64,000 nucleotides of DNA from Lasiodiplodia sp. COLG20 (lineage: Eukaryota; Ascomycota; Dothideomycetes; Botryosphaeriales; Botryosphaeriaceae): positions 124,001 through 188,000 of the forward strand of contig VNWV01000016.1 in the NCBI GenBank assembly GCA_009801085.1. The letters run 5' to 3'. A program made the translations under genes and the position numbers. This document shows, in pieces, positions 35,533-47,900 of this stretch. The notes beneath the pieces were generated by a model, which was not told the DNA's origin, ran no database searches, and saw nothing but the letters and a program-made list of their open reading frames with translations. Each line of letters opens with the position of its first letter. The stretch's first letter is position 1.

Positions 35533-36211
35533 GGCGTTCCGATCACGCCCGAACACTGATGCACTTTGCTATCTCAATTACGTTTCGTATATGGAAGCAT
35601 CCCGCGGGTAATATCATTTCGTATATTCTGAGGAATTGGAGATCAGTAGACTAAATAGAGGCGCTTGGAGTCATTCGTCAATAATACACTTTTCTGTGCT
35701 CTTGTATACACTGATTGCTTCTTATTACTTGCAAATCTGAAACCAAGATGCTCTGTATATCCTGGAGCAATATGGATGTGAGAGAAAGAGACAAAAAATT
35801 CCCCCCAGGCTGGCGAATCTGAAGCACTGAGCCGATGTGTGTACAGGGAGGAATTGGTCAGTTTAACTAAGAATTTGATGAGATGAATGCCTCGACCAAC
35901 ACAAATGAGGCTGAAGAATGCGACGTTCGCCGATCCCAATCCTATAAAGGACCATGCCACATTCTGTCAAGACAGGCCACTCTCCCTTCCATTCTGGTTT
36001 AAGGTTCCTGTAGCGCCATCAATCTAGCCCTGTTGCCCAGCCGTCGCGTGAAAATGGTGGTTTCCCTGCAGGACTGCTGCTGAGCTAAGCTGAAAGTAGT
36101 ATAGTCCCTACTCATGATGTATCCTGACGTTAACCAAAGGGGTAGGTTCTTTAAATATTTCCAGATCTTGTTTTCCTCTGTCATTGAGCACCGAAGCGAC
36201 AGTCGAGAGCG
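35533..36211. other. Intergenic between MFS and GMC genes
   Basis: MFS 3' flank and promoter of the GMC gene. Short frames show no domain. No repeat or RNA gene was recognised. Confidence 0.45.
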
Positions 36212-38353
36212 ATGAAAGCTTGCAGTCTCCTTCCCGCGCTGTTCGCCCTCAGCGGCATCCAAGCGAGCCCGACCGGCCAATTCGACGGCCGTAGCCGGCT
36301 TGCTGGATCCTCCTTTGGCATACCTGGGAATCAGACGTTCGACTACGTCATCGTCGGAGGAGGCACAGCCGGTAGGCGCTCTTAGCTCGTCCAGATTAAC
36401 CAACACTGATGTGATGCTTGCTGCAGGACTCGCCCTCGCCAACCGGCTGTCGGAAAACCCAGCATGGACGGTCGCTGTGATAGAAGCAGGTAGCTTCTAC
36501 GAAATCGACAACGGCAACGTATCGCAGATCCCGCTGTTCGCGTCGGTGGGCTCGGACAAGACGACGGCCAACTACAACCCGGCCATCGACTGGGGCTTCG
36601 TCACAACACCACAGGCGGTGCGTCCTTCCCTCCCTCCCCAACAACTCGAACAATTCCCCTCCGCTGACCATCCGCCCAGGGCGTCAACGGCGCAAAAGTG
36701 CACTACGCACGCGGCAAATGCCTCGGCGGCACGTCCGCCCGCAACTACATGGCGTACCAGCGCGGCACAATCCAATCGTACGACCGGTGGGCGGACCTGG
36801 TCGGCGACGACTCGTGGCGGTGGCGATCGTTCCTGCCGTACCTGCAGAAGAGCGTGTCGTTCGTGGCGCCCGACGCGCGCAAGCGGGCGGCCAACGCGAC
36901 GGCGCAGTACGACCCGCGCAGCTTCGGCGCCAACGCGGGCGAGGTGACGCTGACGTTCTCGAACTACGCGCAGGCCATCTCGTCGTGGGTGCAGCGCGGA
37001 ATGGCTGAGATTGGGATAAGGCCGATTGATGGGTTTACGAGCGGGAGGTTGTTTGGGTCGTCGTATGTGCTCGAGACGATTCAGGAGGACCAGGTGCGCG
37101 AGTCGTCGGAGACAGCGTTCTTGACGCCCGCGGTGTATGGAAGAGGGAATTTGTTCGTTTTTACGGACTCGTTGGCTAAGAAGGTCAATTTCGATGCTCA
37201 GAAGACGGCGACGGGGGTGGAGGTGGAGACGGCTGGGAAGAGGTACACGTTGACCGCTCGCAGGGAAGTTGTATTGTCTGCGGGAGTGTTCCAGAGCCCG
37301 CAGCTGCTCATGGTGTCGGGTGTCGGGCCCAAGGCGACCATGGACAAGTTCGGCATCCGGACCGTTGCTGACCGGCCCGGTGTAGGCCAGAACATGTGGG
37401 TCAGTAGTAGCTTTCACGGCTTTTCGCGGCACTGGCTGACGCTTGCAGGACCAAGTCTTTTTCGGCCCGAGCTGGCGGGTCAATGTAGTGACCGGCTCGT
37501 CGATGGGAAATCCATTGACCCGGGCTCGTGCCGCTGAAGACTTTAACAAGTGGCAAGCTGGCATGATGACCAATTCGGGAGGCGACTTCTTTGGTATGCT
37601 ACAGGCTCCATTATTGCCCAAGCGTCATTGCTGACTCGGCACACAGCATTCGAAAAGGTTCCAGCCGCCATCCGGGCAACCTTCCCGAAGAATGTCAAAG
37701 ACTCGCTCGCTAAATTCCCGGCGGATTGGCCCGAGATCGAATATCTCACCGTCTCCGCCTTCCTGGGCGACAACGAAAACTACGTGACCGAGTCGCCGCA
37801 GGACAGCTACAACTACGCCGCCGTCGTCGGCGCTCTCATGGCTCCCGTCTCCCGCGGCACCGTGTCCATCTCGTCTGCCGACGCCGCGGACCCGCCCATT
37901 ATTGATCCACGCTGGCTGACCGATCCCGCGGATCAAGCCGTCGCTGTCGCCGCGTACAGGCGCGTGCAAGAGCTGTTCACCACGAGGGCCATGTCTCCTG
38001 TGGTGATCGGCCCCCAGTACTACCCCAACACAAACGGCCGTCCGCAAAGCGATGCACAGATTCTCGATGAGGTCAAGCAGATTTTCAATACCATATGGCA
38101 CGGTGCTTGCACGTGTAAGATGGGGAAGAAGGACGATCCTATGGCTGTTGTGGACAGCCGCGCTCGCGTCATCGGTGTCAATAGGCTCAGAGTTGTGGAT
38201 GCGAGCTCGTTTGCCATCTTGCCTCCGGGACACCCGATAAGCACCATCTGTAAGTTCGCTTATCTATACTTTTATGCGATCGTGGACGCTGACCACCTTC
38301 CAGATGGGCTGGCGGAGAAAATTGCGGACGATATTAAATACACGCGTTATTAA
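36212..38353 (+). CDS. GMC-family FAD oxidoreductase, probably secreted
   Basis: Flavoprotein of the glucose-methanol-choline family, 622 residues, six exons that join in frame (36212-36371, 36427-36617, 36680-37399, 37449-37593, 37647-38249, 38304-38353). The N-terminus MKACSLLPALFALSGIQASP looks like a signal peptide. The ADP-binding motif is FDYVIVGGGTAGLALANRL. GMC signature 1 is YARGKCLGGTSARNYMAYQR, and signature 2 is SAGVFQSPQLLMVSGVGP. The catalytic pair is His in IWHGACTCKMG and His in PPGHPISTIY. Members act as alcohol oxidases or dehydrogenases, and one fungal relative (versicolorin B synthase) cyclises without net oxidation. Here it probably oxidises or cyclises a pathway intermediate. 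A roughly 50-bp copy of its 3' end lies at about 40902-40951. Confidence 0.92.
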
Positions 38354-38387
38354 TTAGATCGAAGCAATTGAGTAAGAGCTCTCGATG

Positions 38388-39378
38388 TCATATATTTAGT
38401 GAGATCCGACAGAGTCTTTCGTCACTTTGGAATCTATCCTTCATTTCCATCATCTCCTCAACATCCCAGTTCGCGAAGACAAACCTTCCGCTTAAAAACG
38501 TAGCCGCTGGACTTGCCAGCCAGACCGCAAAGCCGCCAGACAAGCTCGCGTCATCCCATTCGTACCCATGGTCTTGAGCGAATCCCGCCTGCGCCATACC
38601 TTCCGTATAAACGATTCCAGGATTGAAGCTGTGAACGCGGACTGCCGGATTTTCCAGTTGAACGTGCTGCATCATGTGCGTGAATGCTGCCTTACTCGCA
38701 CCGTAAATGGCATTGAGAGGAATCGTAAGGTACGCCGACGCAGTCGAGACGTCGATGATGACCTTGTCCGAGTTCTCTACCGGCGCGCCATCTCCACCAC
38801 CGTGACCTCCGGCGATGGTGCGGCTGCGCTTCACGCGAGAGGTGTCGGCGGCGCGCCCGAGGAAGCCGCGTACGAGGTTCATGTTCCCGAGCACGTTGGT
38901 GTCGAAGCTTTGACGCATCTCCTCGGGTGAGTAGGCGCACACGGACAAGCCTTGCTCGGTGTATGCGGCGTTTAGCACGAGGATGTCGACGTCTTCATCC
39001 CCGCTGCGCATTTCTGCAAACATGTTCTCGATTGCCTCTCTGTTCATGACGTCGGCTGCATATGTCTTGAACTTCGTTCGCGGGAAGTCTTCACGTAGCT
39101 GTTTGGATGTCTCGTCGAGCATGGCAACGCGACGACCCAGGTAGATGATGCTGGATGCGCCAGCGGCGGCGAATGCTTGGACTATCGCGAGGCCAATTCC
39201 GCTGGCACCGCCAGTGACGAGAACCGTTTTGCCGGCGGCAGAGTTGGCTGGATCGGTGGGATCAATAGCAGAGTACTTCATACTCACCGTTAGTCTATTG
39301 CATTCGTAGTCAACAACTACTCACCTGAGTTTTGTGCAATTTCTTGGTCAAGTGCATCCGACCGAGAGCGTCAGACAT
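38388..39378 (-). CDS. Short-chain dehydrogenase/reductase
   Basis: Classical SDR of 313 residues. The first exon (39325-39378) reads MSDALGRMHLTKKLHKTQ, and a 49-nt intron with an ACTAAC branch point joins it to YSAIDPTDPANSAAGKTVLV. The cofactor motif is TGGASGIG, followed by LGRR, then DVDILVLNAA and the catalytic STASAYLTIPLNAIYGASKAA with the YxxxK. The 3' end is at 38388. It is convergent with the GMC gene, leaving only 34 bp between stops. A role in reducing or oxidising a carbonyl of the NRPS product is likely from context. Confidence 0.9.
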
Positions 39379-39989
39379 GATGAATATGGGGATGTGGACT
39401 TGTGTGTATTGGAAACGGATAAATGACTGGACAGTGATTGAAGAGGAGAGTGGTGGGGAATTCAGATAACTTATACAGCATAAGGCTTTTGGTTAATGGT
39501 GTGTTACTGTTTACTTCATGTTGGTGGGCATGCGGGAGTCCATAGTTTCGGAGGTCGGATTCTCGGGCGCTCCATAGTTTCCGAGGACGGAAATCTTCCG
39601 ACCCGACGATGCAGATCCTTCTCCACTTCTATACACTGCCGCGAAGTTCGAATGAGCGTAGTCCGCAGAGATAGCTGAATATTGGTTTCCACTACGTGGG
39701 TAACAAATCATGTAGGTCTAGAGTGCAGTTTGGTAACGGACTGCAAATGCCCGATTGTCTCAAACATCCAAAGAACGGCAGGACGCGCCGACTCGAATGG
39801 GTAAGAATGAAGGACGGCCGAAATAGCTCGGAGGCCGGGAACCGGGCCTTAGTGCATCATTGCTTAAATGCAGTTACCTGTAGCGGATATTTAAACAGAT
39901 CGAATGCTGAGGCTCTTTTTCCGCAATGCTCAGTATCTTGTTGACCTTCAACCATTACAACCGTCTCTCAACTCTGATTTTCAAACAAA
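39379..39989. promoter_or_regulatory. Bidirectional promoter SDR / NmrA-like gene
   Basis: About 610 bp separate the divergent starts at 39378 and 39990. A TTATACAGCATAAGG segment lies about 90 bp before the SDR start. No specific binding site was assigned. Confidence 0.4.
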
Positions 39990-40826
39990 ATGGTCACTTA
40001 CGCCATCCTTGGTGTTACTGGCTCAACGGGCTCAGAGCTTTTCAAACTCCTCCACAAACGCAGCGACGTCCACTTGAATATTTACGCTCGTTCCCAAAGC
40101 CGACTCGACAGCATCTGCCCCGAATCACGCAACTCTTCCAATGTCACCCGCTACATTGGAGACATGAATGACACGCATCTCTTGGTAGAGTGCTTGAGGG
40201 GAACATCGGCCATATTCGCAACAGTCGCACAGAACAACAGTGAGCCGAACTGCTCTCTCGCGGTCCGGTCTGCACAGCAGATTGTCAAAGCACTCGAAGT
40301 CCTTCGTGACGAGTCGAAGGGCCAAGCCCAGTCTTGGAAATGCCCCGTCGTTGTGTACATCTCGTCCAGCACCATCAACGACAAACTCAACGCCTTGTTC
40401 CCTCCGCTCGTCTACAAGATGCTTCACACATCTCTCTACTATCTCTATGAAGATATTTCGAATGCGCAGAAATACCTGAGGTTATTCCCCTGGATACCTG
40501 TCATCTTCCCGCAGCCCGGTGCGATTGTCCAGGACCCGAAAAGCTATGGAGTGCGATTGAGCGAGACGGAGGTGAGCATGAGAATCGGGTATACGGACGT
40601 AGCTGAAGGAATGATACTCCTTGTGGAGGGAAAAGAGTGCTCCGGTGATACTGAGGGCAATCCTGAGAAATGGATTGGCAAGGAGGTCGGGATGGTTAGC
40701 CTCGGTGGAGAACAAGTGGTGTGGACGGGATTTCCTTCGAATTTCTTTAAGAACATCCTACCAGGATTCTTGTGTACGTTTTTGCCCAGCGTTTGGGGGC
40801 TGGGAAGAAAGGCTGGACTATGGTAG
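39990..40826 (+). CDS. NmrA-like / NAD(P)-binding Rossmann protein
   Basis: Intronless protein of 278 residues with an N-terminal glycine-rich cofactor motif GVTGSTGSELFKLL, a following YARSQSRLDSI stretch suited to NADP binding, and AIFATVAQNNSEPNCS. It lacks a clear classical SDR YxxxK, resembling atypical SDRs of the NmrA / NAD(P)H-binding group. Such proteins act as reductases or as redox-sensing regulators. Being inside a biosynthetic cluster, an enzyme role is more likely than a regulatory one. Its start at 39990 follows a purine-rich AAACAAA context, normal for fungi. Confidence 0.8.
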   Translation: MVTYAILGVTGSTGSELFKLLHKRSDVHLNIYARSQSRLDSICPESRNSSNVTRYIGDMNDTHLLVECLRGTSAIFATVAQNNSEPNCSLAVRSAQQIVKALEVLRDESKGQAQSWKCPVVVYISSSTINDKLNALFPPLVYKMLHTSLYYLYEDISNAQKYLRLFPWIPVIFPQPGAIVQDPKSYGVRLSETEVSMRIGYTDVAEGMILLVEGKECSGDTEGNPEKWIGKEVGMVSLGGEQVVWTGFPSNFFKNILPGFLCTFLPSVWGLGRKAGLW

Positions 40827-41977
40827 GTACTAAAAAGCCGACATAGTCAGCTCTGTTATTATTGTATCCTCGTTATAGAATTCATTCTCTTTATTTGTTG
40901 TCGGCTGACTAAGAAGACTGCGGACGATATCAAATACATGCGTGATTAATTGTGGCATAACGAAGCGGTAGAAAACATTCATTTAGAGATTGGAAAGCAA
41001 AACATCACCATATCTAATAGGTGATACCGTTTCATCCACATGGAAACAGTTGGTATGTGGAGTTACAGTTTAAAGTAGCCGAACGCCTCAATTTAACGGC
41101 TAGACGCCGCAGGTCGCACCCTTGCATCGTTTTATGGAAAGATCCGTGGTCTGGACCAAGTGCAGCTATGTTAAAATATGGTTGGGGCCGGTCCCTAGTT
41201 CAACCCGAGGAGCTGAACCAGGTTGTATCACATGCTGTTCTCATCCCTGCATCCGGGTACCAATGCTTCAAAAACGGAAAGCTATGCGCTGGTCATAGGC
41301 CACAACTCTCAGCTTGACTCCACGATTACCACATCGTCGATGGTCACCTCCAGGTCTAGTAACCGCTTTGTCTGAGGAATTAGGTATATGGGACTACTAT
41401 GAAAGCCTTTCTACATAAATACCATCATTGCTTCACTGCATAGACAAATATTGCCCGGTCGTACCTGCAAACAATAGCCAAGCCAATAATTCTACACTCT
41501 CACGAACCTGGAAGAGTAGAGTGTAGCTTGGCAAGGCCTATGTACCGACCGCACTAGAAAGATTTCAGTCCTGCTCGAGGAATCCAGTCTCCCCTGGAAA
41601 ACTGTTTCACGAAAACTTGAAGAAGCCAAGCATTGGCTCTAATAGTACCAACAGCACATATTTAACTTTACGAGCGAAAGAAAATTAATCCAGATCAAAT
41701 ATTTGCTCCCAGACTTTGACAGTTGCCATAAGAGTAATGTGAAAGTTCTTGATATCTTAGTTTACAGATCTAGTTAAGGAAAAGTACGCTGCCAGGCGTC
41801 TATGATATACTAGGAAATAAAAATGAAAAACAACAAAATGAGGAGTAGGAAATATCAAACGAAGGCGACGAATATCATGGAATCCTCCTGATACTCCGTC
41901 AGTTGTGTAAGAAACCCTTTGAACAATTTTTACAATGTTGCGCCCAACAAAAAAAAAAAAAAAAGGAAAACAGGTAT
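40827..41977. other. Intergenic with GMC remnant and A-tract
   Basis: No intact gene. It holds the GMC 3' remnant listed separately and an A-tract of about 18 bases near 41948-41965, just after the 3' end of NRPS2. Frames such as 41021-41317 show no domain. Confidence 0.45.
40902..40951 (+). pseudogene. Remnant of a second GMC oxidoreductase 3' end
   Basis: This stretch reads GLTKKTADDIKYMRD-stop and parallels the GMC C-terminus GLAEKIADDIKYTRY-stop at about 38307-38353. The last 33 bp (40919-40951) match 38323-38355 at 30 of 33 positions by my count, including the stop codon. Upstream similarity fades before 40900. It is most simply a leftover of a duplicated GMC gene. Confidence 0.7.
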
Positions 41978-44900
41978 CTACAACTCCTCCAGCACCCTCC
42001 TCCCATCCTCACCCGCCTCCTTAAACTCCGTCACAATCCCCGCAATATCCTCCGCAATCCTCCCCGCCGCCTCCGCCGTGTAAATCGCATCGTCGTACAT
42101 AACCGTCAACCTGTGCCCATCCCCCACCGCCTTCGCCACCTCAACAACCAACCCGTACGGCTGGTACATCCGCACCTTACTCTTCGCCATAACGAGCCAC
42201 CTCGTCGCGTCCGCCTGTACCGCCGGCTCGAACGGCTGGAACAAGAACAACGTCCGGTTCCCCACCTCGCTCCGCTCCAGCCCGACGGCCCCGTATATCT
42301 CGTCCAATCCGACGTCCCCGTGCTCCGTCAGCGCCCAGAACCGGTCCTGCGTGTCCTGCAGGTAGGAACGGAGGTCCGCTGCGGCGTCGACTTGCAGCCG
42401 CATGGGCAGGAAGTTTGCGCACGTGCCGTTGATGGTTTGCGGGTTGGACAGGGCGACGTTGCGCCCGCTGAGCAGGTAGTCGAAGGAGATGTCGGGGGTG
42501 GCGGTCGCGCGGGCCAGCCAGAGCTGGAACGCGGCCTGGAAGATGATGGCGGGCGTGACGCCGCAGGAGACGGCGAGGGCGTCGAGCGTGGTCGGGATGG
42601 GGAGGCGGGTGGATGCGTTGATGCGGGGGACGTGGGATGGGGAGGGCAGCGCGGGGTAGGTGTGGGCTTTGCCGGCCATGGTTTGCTTCCAGTAGGCGAG
42701 GGAGGCGGCCTTGTCGGATTGGTAGATGTGGAAGGCGAAGTCTTTGAATTGCTCGTAGGGGGGGAGGGGCGTGTTGGTGAGGATGGCGGCGAAGTGGTCG
42801 TCGAAGATGCGGAGGAGGGTGCCGTCGTAGACGGCGTGGTTGAGCTTGATGGCGAGGTCGAAGGTTTGGTCGGGGTAGCGCAGGATGGCGTATTTGATCA
42901 TGGGCTTGCCGAAGGTGAAGCGCGTGGCCCAGAAGTCTTCGATGATGGCGCTGGCGGAAGCCTCGTCGGTGACGTCGGTGATGGTGACGTCGAGTTGGGA
43001 GGAGTTGAGGACGACGCCGACCCACTCAGATCCGGAGACTTGCAGCCACGAAGTGCGGAGGATGTCGTTGACTTCGGTGAGCTTTGTGGTGGCGTCGACC
43101 CAGGTCTGAGGGCTCATAGATGCGGGCATGCGGCGAACGGCCATCAAAGCCCACATCTGCTCCTCACGGTGTCCTTGGGCAACAAACTCGGCTTGTCCCG
43201 GAGGGCAAGGGTAAACTGCTTGCTGTCAGCTTTGCCTACACTAATAAGGATCGGGGTGCTTACCGTATTCCACGTCCTGCTCGTAGCTCAGTCCGGCAGA
43301 CACAACGGCCGTCTTGGCTTCCTCGGGAACAACGAATTCCCTCTTCGGCTTAGAATCATCAACAGTATCGACCTGCATCTTTGAAGCCATGGCAGCCAGA
43401 TCAGGGAATCGCAGGATGTTGGTAACCGACAGGATGTACCCGGCCTTGCGGGCCATGCTGGACAGACTGATAGCCGAAATCGAGTCGCCGCCCAGAGACA
43501 GGAAGCTGGCTTCCCTTCCAATCTCCGAGGTGGGAAGCTTGAAAATGTCGGACCAGATGGACTCGAGGATGGCCTCCTGCTCAGTCTCGACCTTGACGAC
43601 CTTGTGCTTCTCACCAGGGCCCGAGAGGGCGTACTCGCTGATGGCGAGCTGGTCCATCTCCTCGGCGATGCGCTTGAGAGCCTTGCGGTCAACCTTGCGG
43701 GAAGGAAGCTTGGGGAACTCTCCCATGGGAATGACGATCTTGGGAATCATGTAAGGAGTCAGACCGGTGAGGTTCTCCCTGAAGCTGGCGAAGTTGTCAA
43801 CATGGTCGGCAGCAGGCTGGACTTCGACAACGTCGGTGGAGTCGAAGATGCAGAAAGCAACCAGCTGGGGCTTGTCGTTGACATTAGCGAGGATGACAAC
43901 GCCGTTCTGGACCACGCCTGTCTTCAGTACAGCAGCTTCGACCTCACCAAGCTCGATACGGTGTCCGTGGATCTTGACCTGGTTGTCCTTGCGGCCGAGA
44001 CACTCGATCTCGCCACCTGGCAGCCAGCGTGCAAGGTCACCGGTGCGGTAAAGTTTGTCCACTGCGAACGTCAGCATCTCCAGCGGTTCAATCCCTCGTT
44101 CAAACTCACCATTCAGCTTCTCATTCTTGACAAAGCTGGCTTGCGTGAGGTCGCTCCTGTTAACATAGCCATCGCTCACTTGGGGACCGGCAATGCACAG
44201 CTCGCCCACCGCACCATAGGGAACAAGGCCGCTTCCGTCCGGCTCGACGATGAACGCCATGACCGTCGGGAAGGGGGAGCCAATGTTCCCGATGCGGCCG
44301 CCGAGCTGCACATCCTTCGTCGTCACGACCATACTCGTCTCGGTCGGCCCATAAACATTCAAAATCTTCCTCCCGGCCCCCTTCCACGCCTCGACCACAT
44401 CCAGCGTCAGCGGCTCGCCGCCCACAATCAGCGTCTCAAACGTCGGCACCTCCTCGGGCCGCAGCAGCTTCGCGACGGTGGGCGTCAGGATGGCCTGCTT
44501 GACGGCCATCTTGTTGATCATGCCGGCGAGGTCGGACAGCAGGCTCTCGGTCGGCGCCATGCACAGCGTGCCGCGCGTCGACAGCGTGTTGAAGAAGTCC
44601 TGCACCGACGCGTCGAAGACGTAATTGGCGAACTGCAGCGTGCGCCACTCGCCGTCATTCCTGCTCTCCGCGTCCTCCATGCTGCGCACGGCCGCGGCGG
44701 CGGCGCGGTGCGGCAGCTGCACGCCCTTGGGCAGGCCGGTGCTGCCGGAGGTGTAGATGATGTAGGCGAGGGAGTCGGGGGGGATGGCGAGGGCGGGGGT
44801 GGTGGTGGGGAGGGCGGCGAGGTCGGCGCGGATGTCGTCGATGAAGATGGCGGGGAGGGTGTGGTGCGTGTTGAAGGCGGCGTGCGCGCGGTGCATGACG

Positions 44901-47900
44901 AGGGTTTTGGCGCCGACGTCGGCGGTGATGAAGAGGTTGCGCTCGGCGGGGTTGTCCGGGCTCATGGGGACGTAGGCGGCGCCGGCTTTCATGACGCCGA
45001 GCAGCGCGACCATCGTGTCGATCGACTTGTCGAGGATGAGCGGGATGCGGTCGCCGACCTTGGTGCCGTGCGCGATCAGGTAGTGCGCTAGCTGGTTGGC
45101 CCAGGCGTTGAGTTCGGCGTAGGTGACGCGCTCGGTGCCTTGCCAGTCGATGGCGATGGCGGAGGGGCTCTCGGCGGCGTGCTGCTCGAAGCGGGCGTGG
45201 AGGAGGGACGGCTCGGGGCGGTGGAGGGTGGCGCGGTTGGAGAGCTCGTTGCTGAGGAAGGTCGATTCGGAGGTGCTGAGGATGCTGATCCCCGCGACGG
45301 TCTGGGTGGGGTTGTCGACGATGGAGTAGACGGTCTCGATGAAGGCGTCCATGATGAACTGTAGGCGACGCTCCTCCATCAAGCCGGAGATGCGGAAAGC
45401 AGTCTCCGTAGGCGCCTCTTCGATCTCCATCGTCGTCCAGTAGAGACCCCAGTGAGGACGAGGTCCGTAGCGCTTGAACACGCTGCCCGTCGTGCCATCA
45501 TCTTCCGTCTTGACCAAGATGTTCAAGAAGGTGTCGACCGAGTCTGTCCTCATGTTTGCAGCCTTCATGCCGTTGCGCATTCCATACTGGGCGTGGCGAG
45601 CGAGATCAAGAAGACCAGCGCTAGCCGCCTTGGCCAGCTCTCCGACCTTCTCCTCGGGGTCCAGAGTAATCCTCTGCGGAACAATGGTCAAGGATGGGCC
45701 ATCCATTGTCTGGATGCCGCCGACAGGAAGCTCCCTACCAGACAGCGATGTCATGAAAGTCACGTCGTGGCTGTTCAGATGCTTGTTCAGCACAATGGCC
45801 CAGGCGGCGTACATGACTGCACCAGCGGTGAGGCCCAGCGGCTTCGCGCGCTCCTGGATGGTACCGGACAGAGTCTTGTTCAACTTGGTGAGCTTGGCGA
45901 CCGGAGCCGTGTTGATCAGCGTAGGCTCAGCCCGCTTGAGGTAGTCCCTCCACCAGCGGCGGTGGACACTGGGATCCTGGTTTGTAAGGTAGCGGACGAA
46001 GCGCTTGAACGGGGATCTGGCAATAGGAGTCTTGCCAACATAAGTTGCAGCCACGTCTTGGTACAGGAATGCGTGCGACCAGAAATCGAACAGAGCGTGG
46101 TGCATGGTGACAACCAGCACAGACTTGGACAGAACGCTGAGCCTGAACAGCGGGCCTTCCAACTTGAACCTGTTGTCCTTTTCCTGCTTCAGGTACTCCT
46201 CAACGCCGAGCGAGCTCTCAACCCATGGAAGCGCCATGTCGGTGCGAACCTTCTGGATGATGCTCCGTCCGTGAGGCTCAAACGAGGAGCGCAAGATATC
46301 GCTCTTCTCGAAGACAGCTTGGAAGCTTGCCTTCAGCTTGTCGAGATCAAGTTTGGAGAGATCCCAGACGCGCTGGTACGAGTAGTGGTCTTCTTCCATT
46401 TCCAGAGACGGCAGCAAGTCCTGCTGAAGCGGAGTGGCCGGGTAGGCATCCAAAACTGCGGGCTGGCGCTTCAGGGACTCGCGAACCTTGTCATCCTTGA
46501 TCATCTCGAAGGGCTCAGGATCGGCATCCGCATCGGCAGCCAGCCTGATGTAAGTCGAAGCAGCCTCTTCCAGCGAAGTCTCGCTCAGGAGCGAAGCCAT
46601 GTCGGCCTCGAATCCGATCTTCCTCAGCTCGGCAAGAGCCCTGATAGCCTGGATCGAGCTTCCACCCAGCAGGAGGAAAGAGTGCTCCTTGCCAATCGTC
46701 TTGATATCCAAACCAAGGACCTCAGCCCACACCTCAGCAATCTGAATCTGGGTCTTGTCGGTGAGGGCTTCCGCAGCACCGCCAGCCATGAGCTTCAAGA
46801 AGCCCTCGACACCCAGGCTCTCAGCCTTGGCTCGAAAGCCCCTCACATCCGTCTTCCCGTTGATGTTGGTAGGGATGTCGTCCAACGGCATCCAGAACGA
46901 CGGCACCATGTACGCCGGCAAGTACTGCTCCGCATGCGCCCTGACGTCCTGAACCGCATTCTTCCACTCGTCCGCCTCCTCCGCCAGCACCAACCCCGCA
47001 ACCAGCACCGTGCGGCCCGCGATCTCCGCCGCCGTGGTAATCGACGCCTCAACCGCATCATGCCTGATGAGGACACGATCCACCTCGGCCGGCTGCACCT
47101 TCTGACCATTAATCTTCGCCTGGAAATCGATCCGCCCAAAGATCTCGAACTGGCCGTCATGCAGCATCTTCGCCGAGTCGCCCGTGCGGTACAGCTTGCC
47201 CCTGCCGAAGGGGTTGTCGATGAAGGCGCGGGCGGTGCGCTCGAACTCGTTGAGGTAGCCGCTGCCCAGCTGCGGGCCGGCCAGGCACAGCTCGCCGATG
47301 ACGCCGCGCGGCGCGAGGTCGGTGGAGCCCGGCTTGAGCACGTACGCGCTGGTCGTGTCGGCCGGGCGGCCGATGACGCGAGGGTTGCTGGACGCGTGCA
47401 GCCGCGTGCCGAAGTTGAGCTGCGTGCATTCGGAGAGCCCGTACGTGTTGCGCAGCTCGACGTGGTCCGCCCACTGCTCGACGAGCGTCTGCGGGATGCG
47501 CTCGCCGACGAGGGTGATTTGCTTCAGGTGCGGGACGTCTGAGGGGTGGAGCAGGGTGAGGGCCGACGGCGTGATGCCGAGGGCTTCGACGCGCAGATCG
47601 TTGAGCGTGGCGACGAGCGAGGTTTCGAGGGTGCGCTTGTTGACGATCAGGAGCGTGCCGCCGTGGACGAGGGTCGAGAGCATGGTGCGCTGCGCGGCTG
47701 AGAAGGTCGGGTTGTAGAAGAGGAGCCAGCGCGTCTTGTCGTTGAGCTTGTGGTAGGCCATGCCGTTGGTGGCGGCGCCGTGCGTGAGGACGACTCCCTT
47801 GGGCTTGCCGGCTGAGCCTGACGTGTACACGATGTAGCACTTGTCGTGCGTGCGGATGTCGAGGTTCAGGTCAGAGTCGTCGATGGGCTTGTCCGCGTCC

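Noticed and set aside
39990..40826. Calling the NmrA-like gene a nitrogen regulator
   Set aside because: Only the Rossmann motif supports the family. Its place among biosynthetic genes makes an enzyme more likely.
45452..47542. Plus-strand open frame of 696 codons inside NRPS2
   Set aside because: It lies wholly antisense to NRPS2 coding sequence, has no domain and reflects GC-rich codon bias. The same holds for 41903-43384, 43604-45091, 47846-48916, 24352-25713 and 21446-22183.
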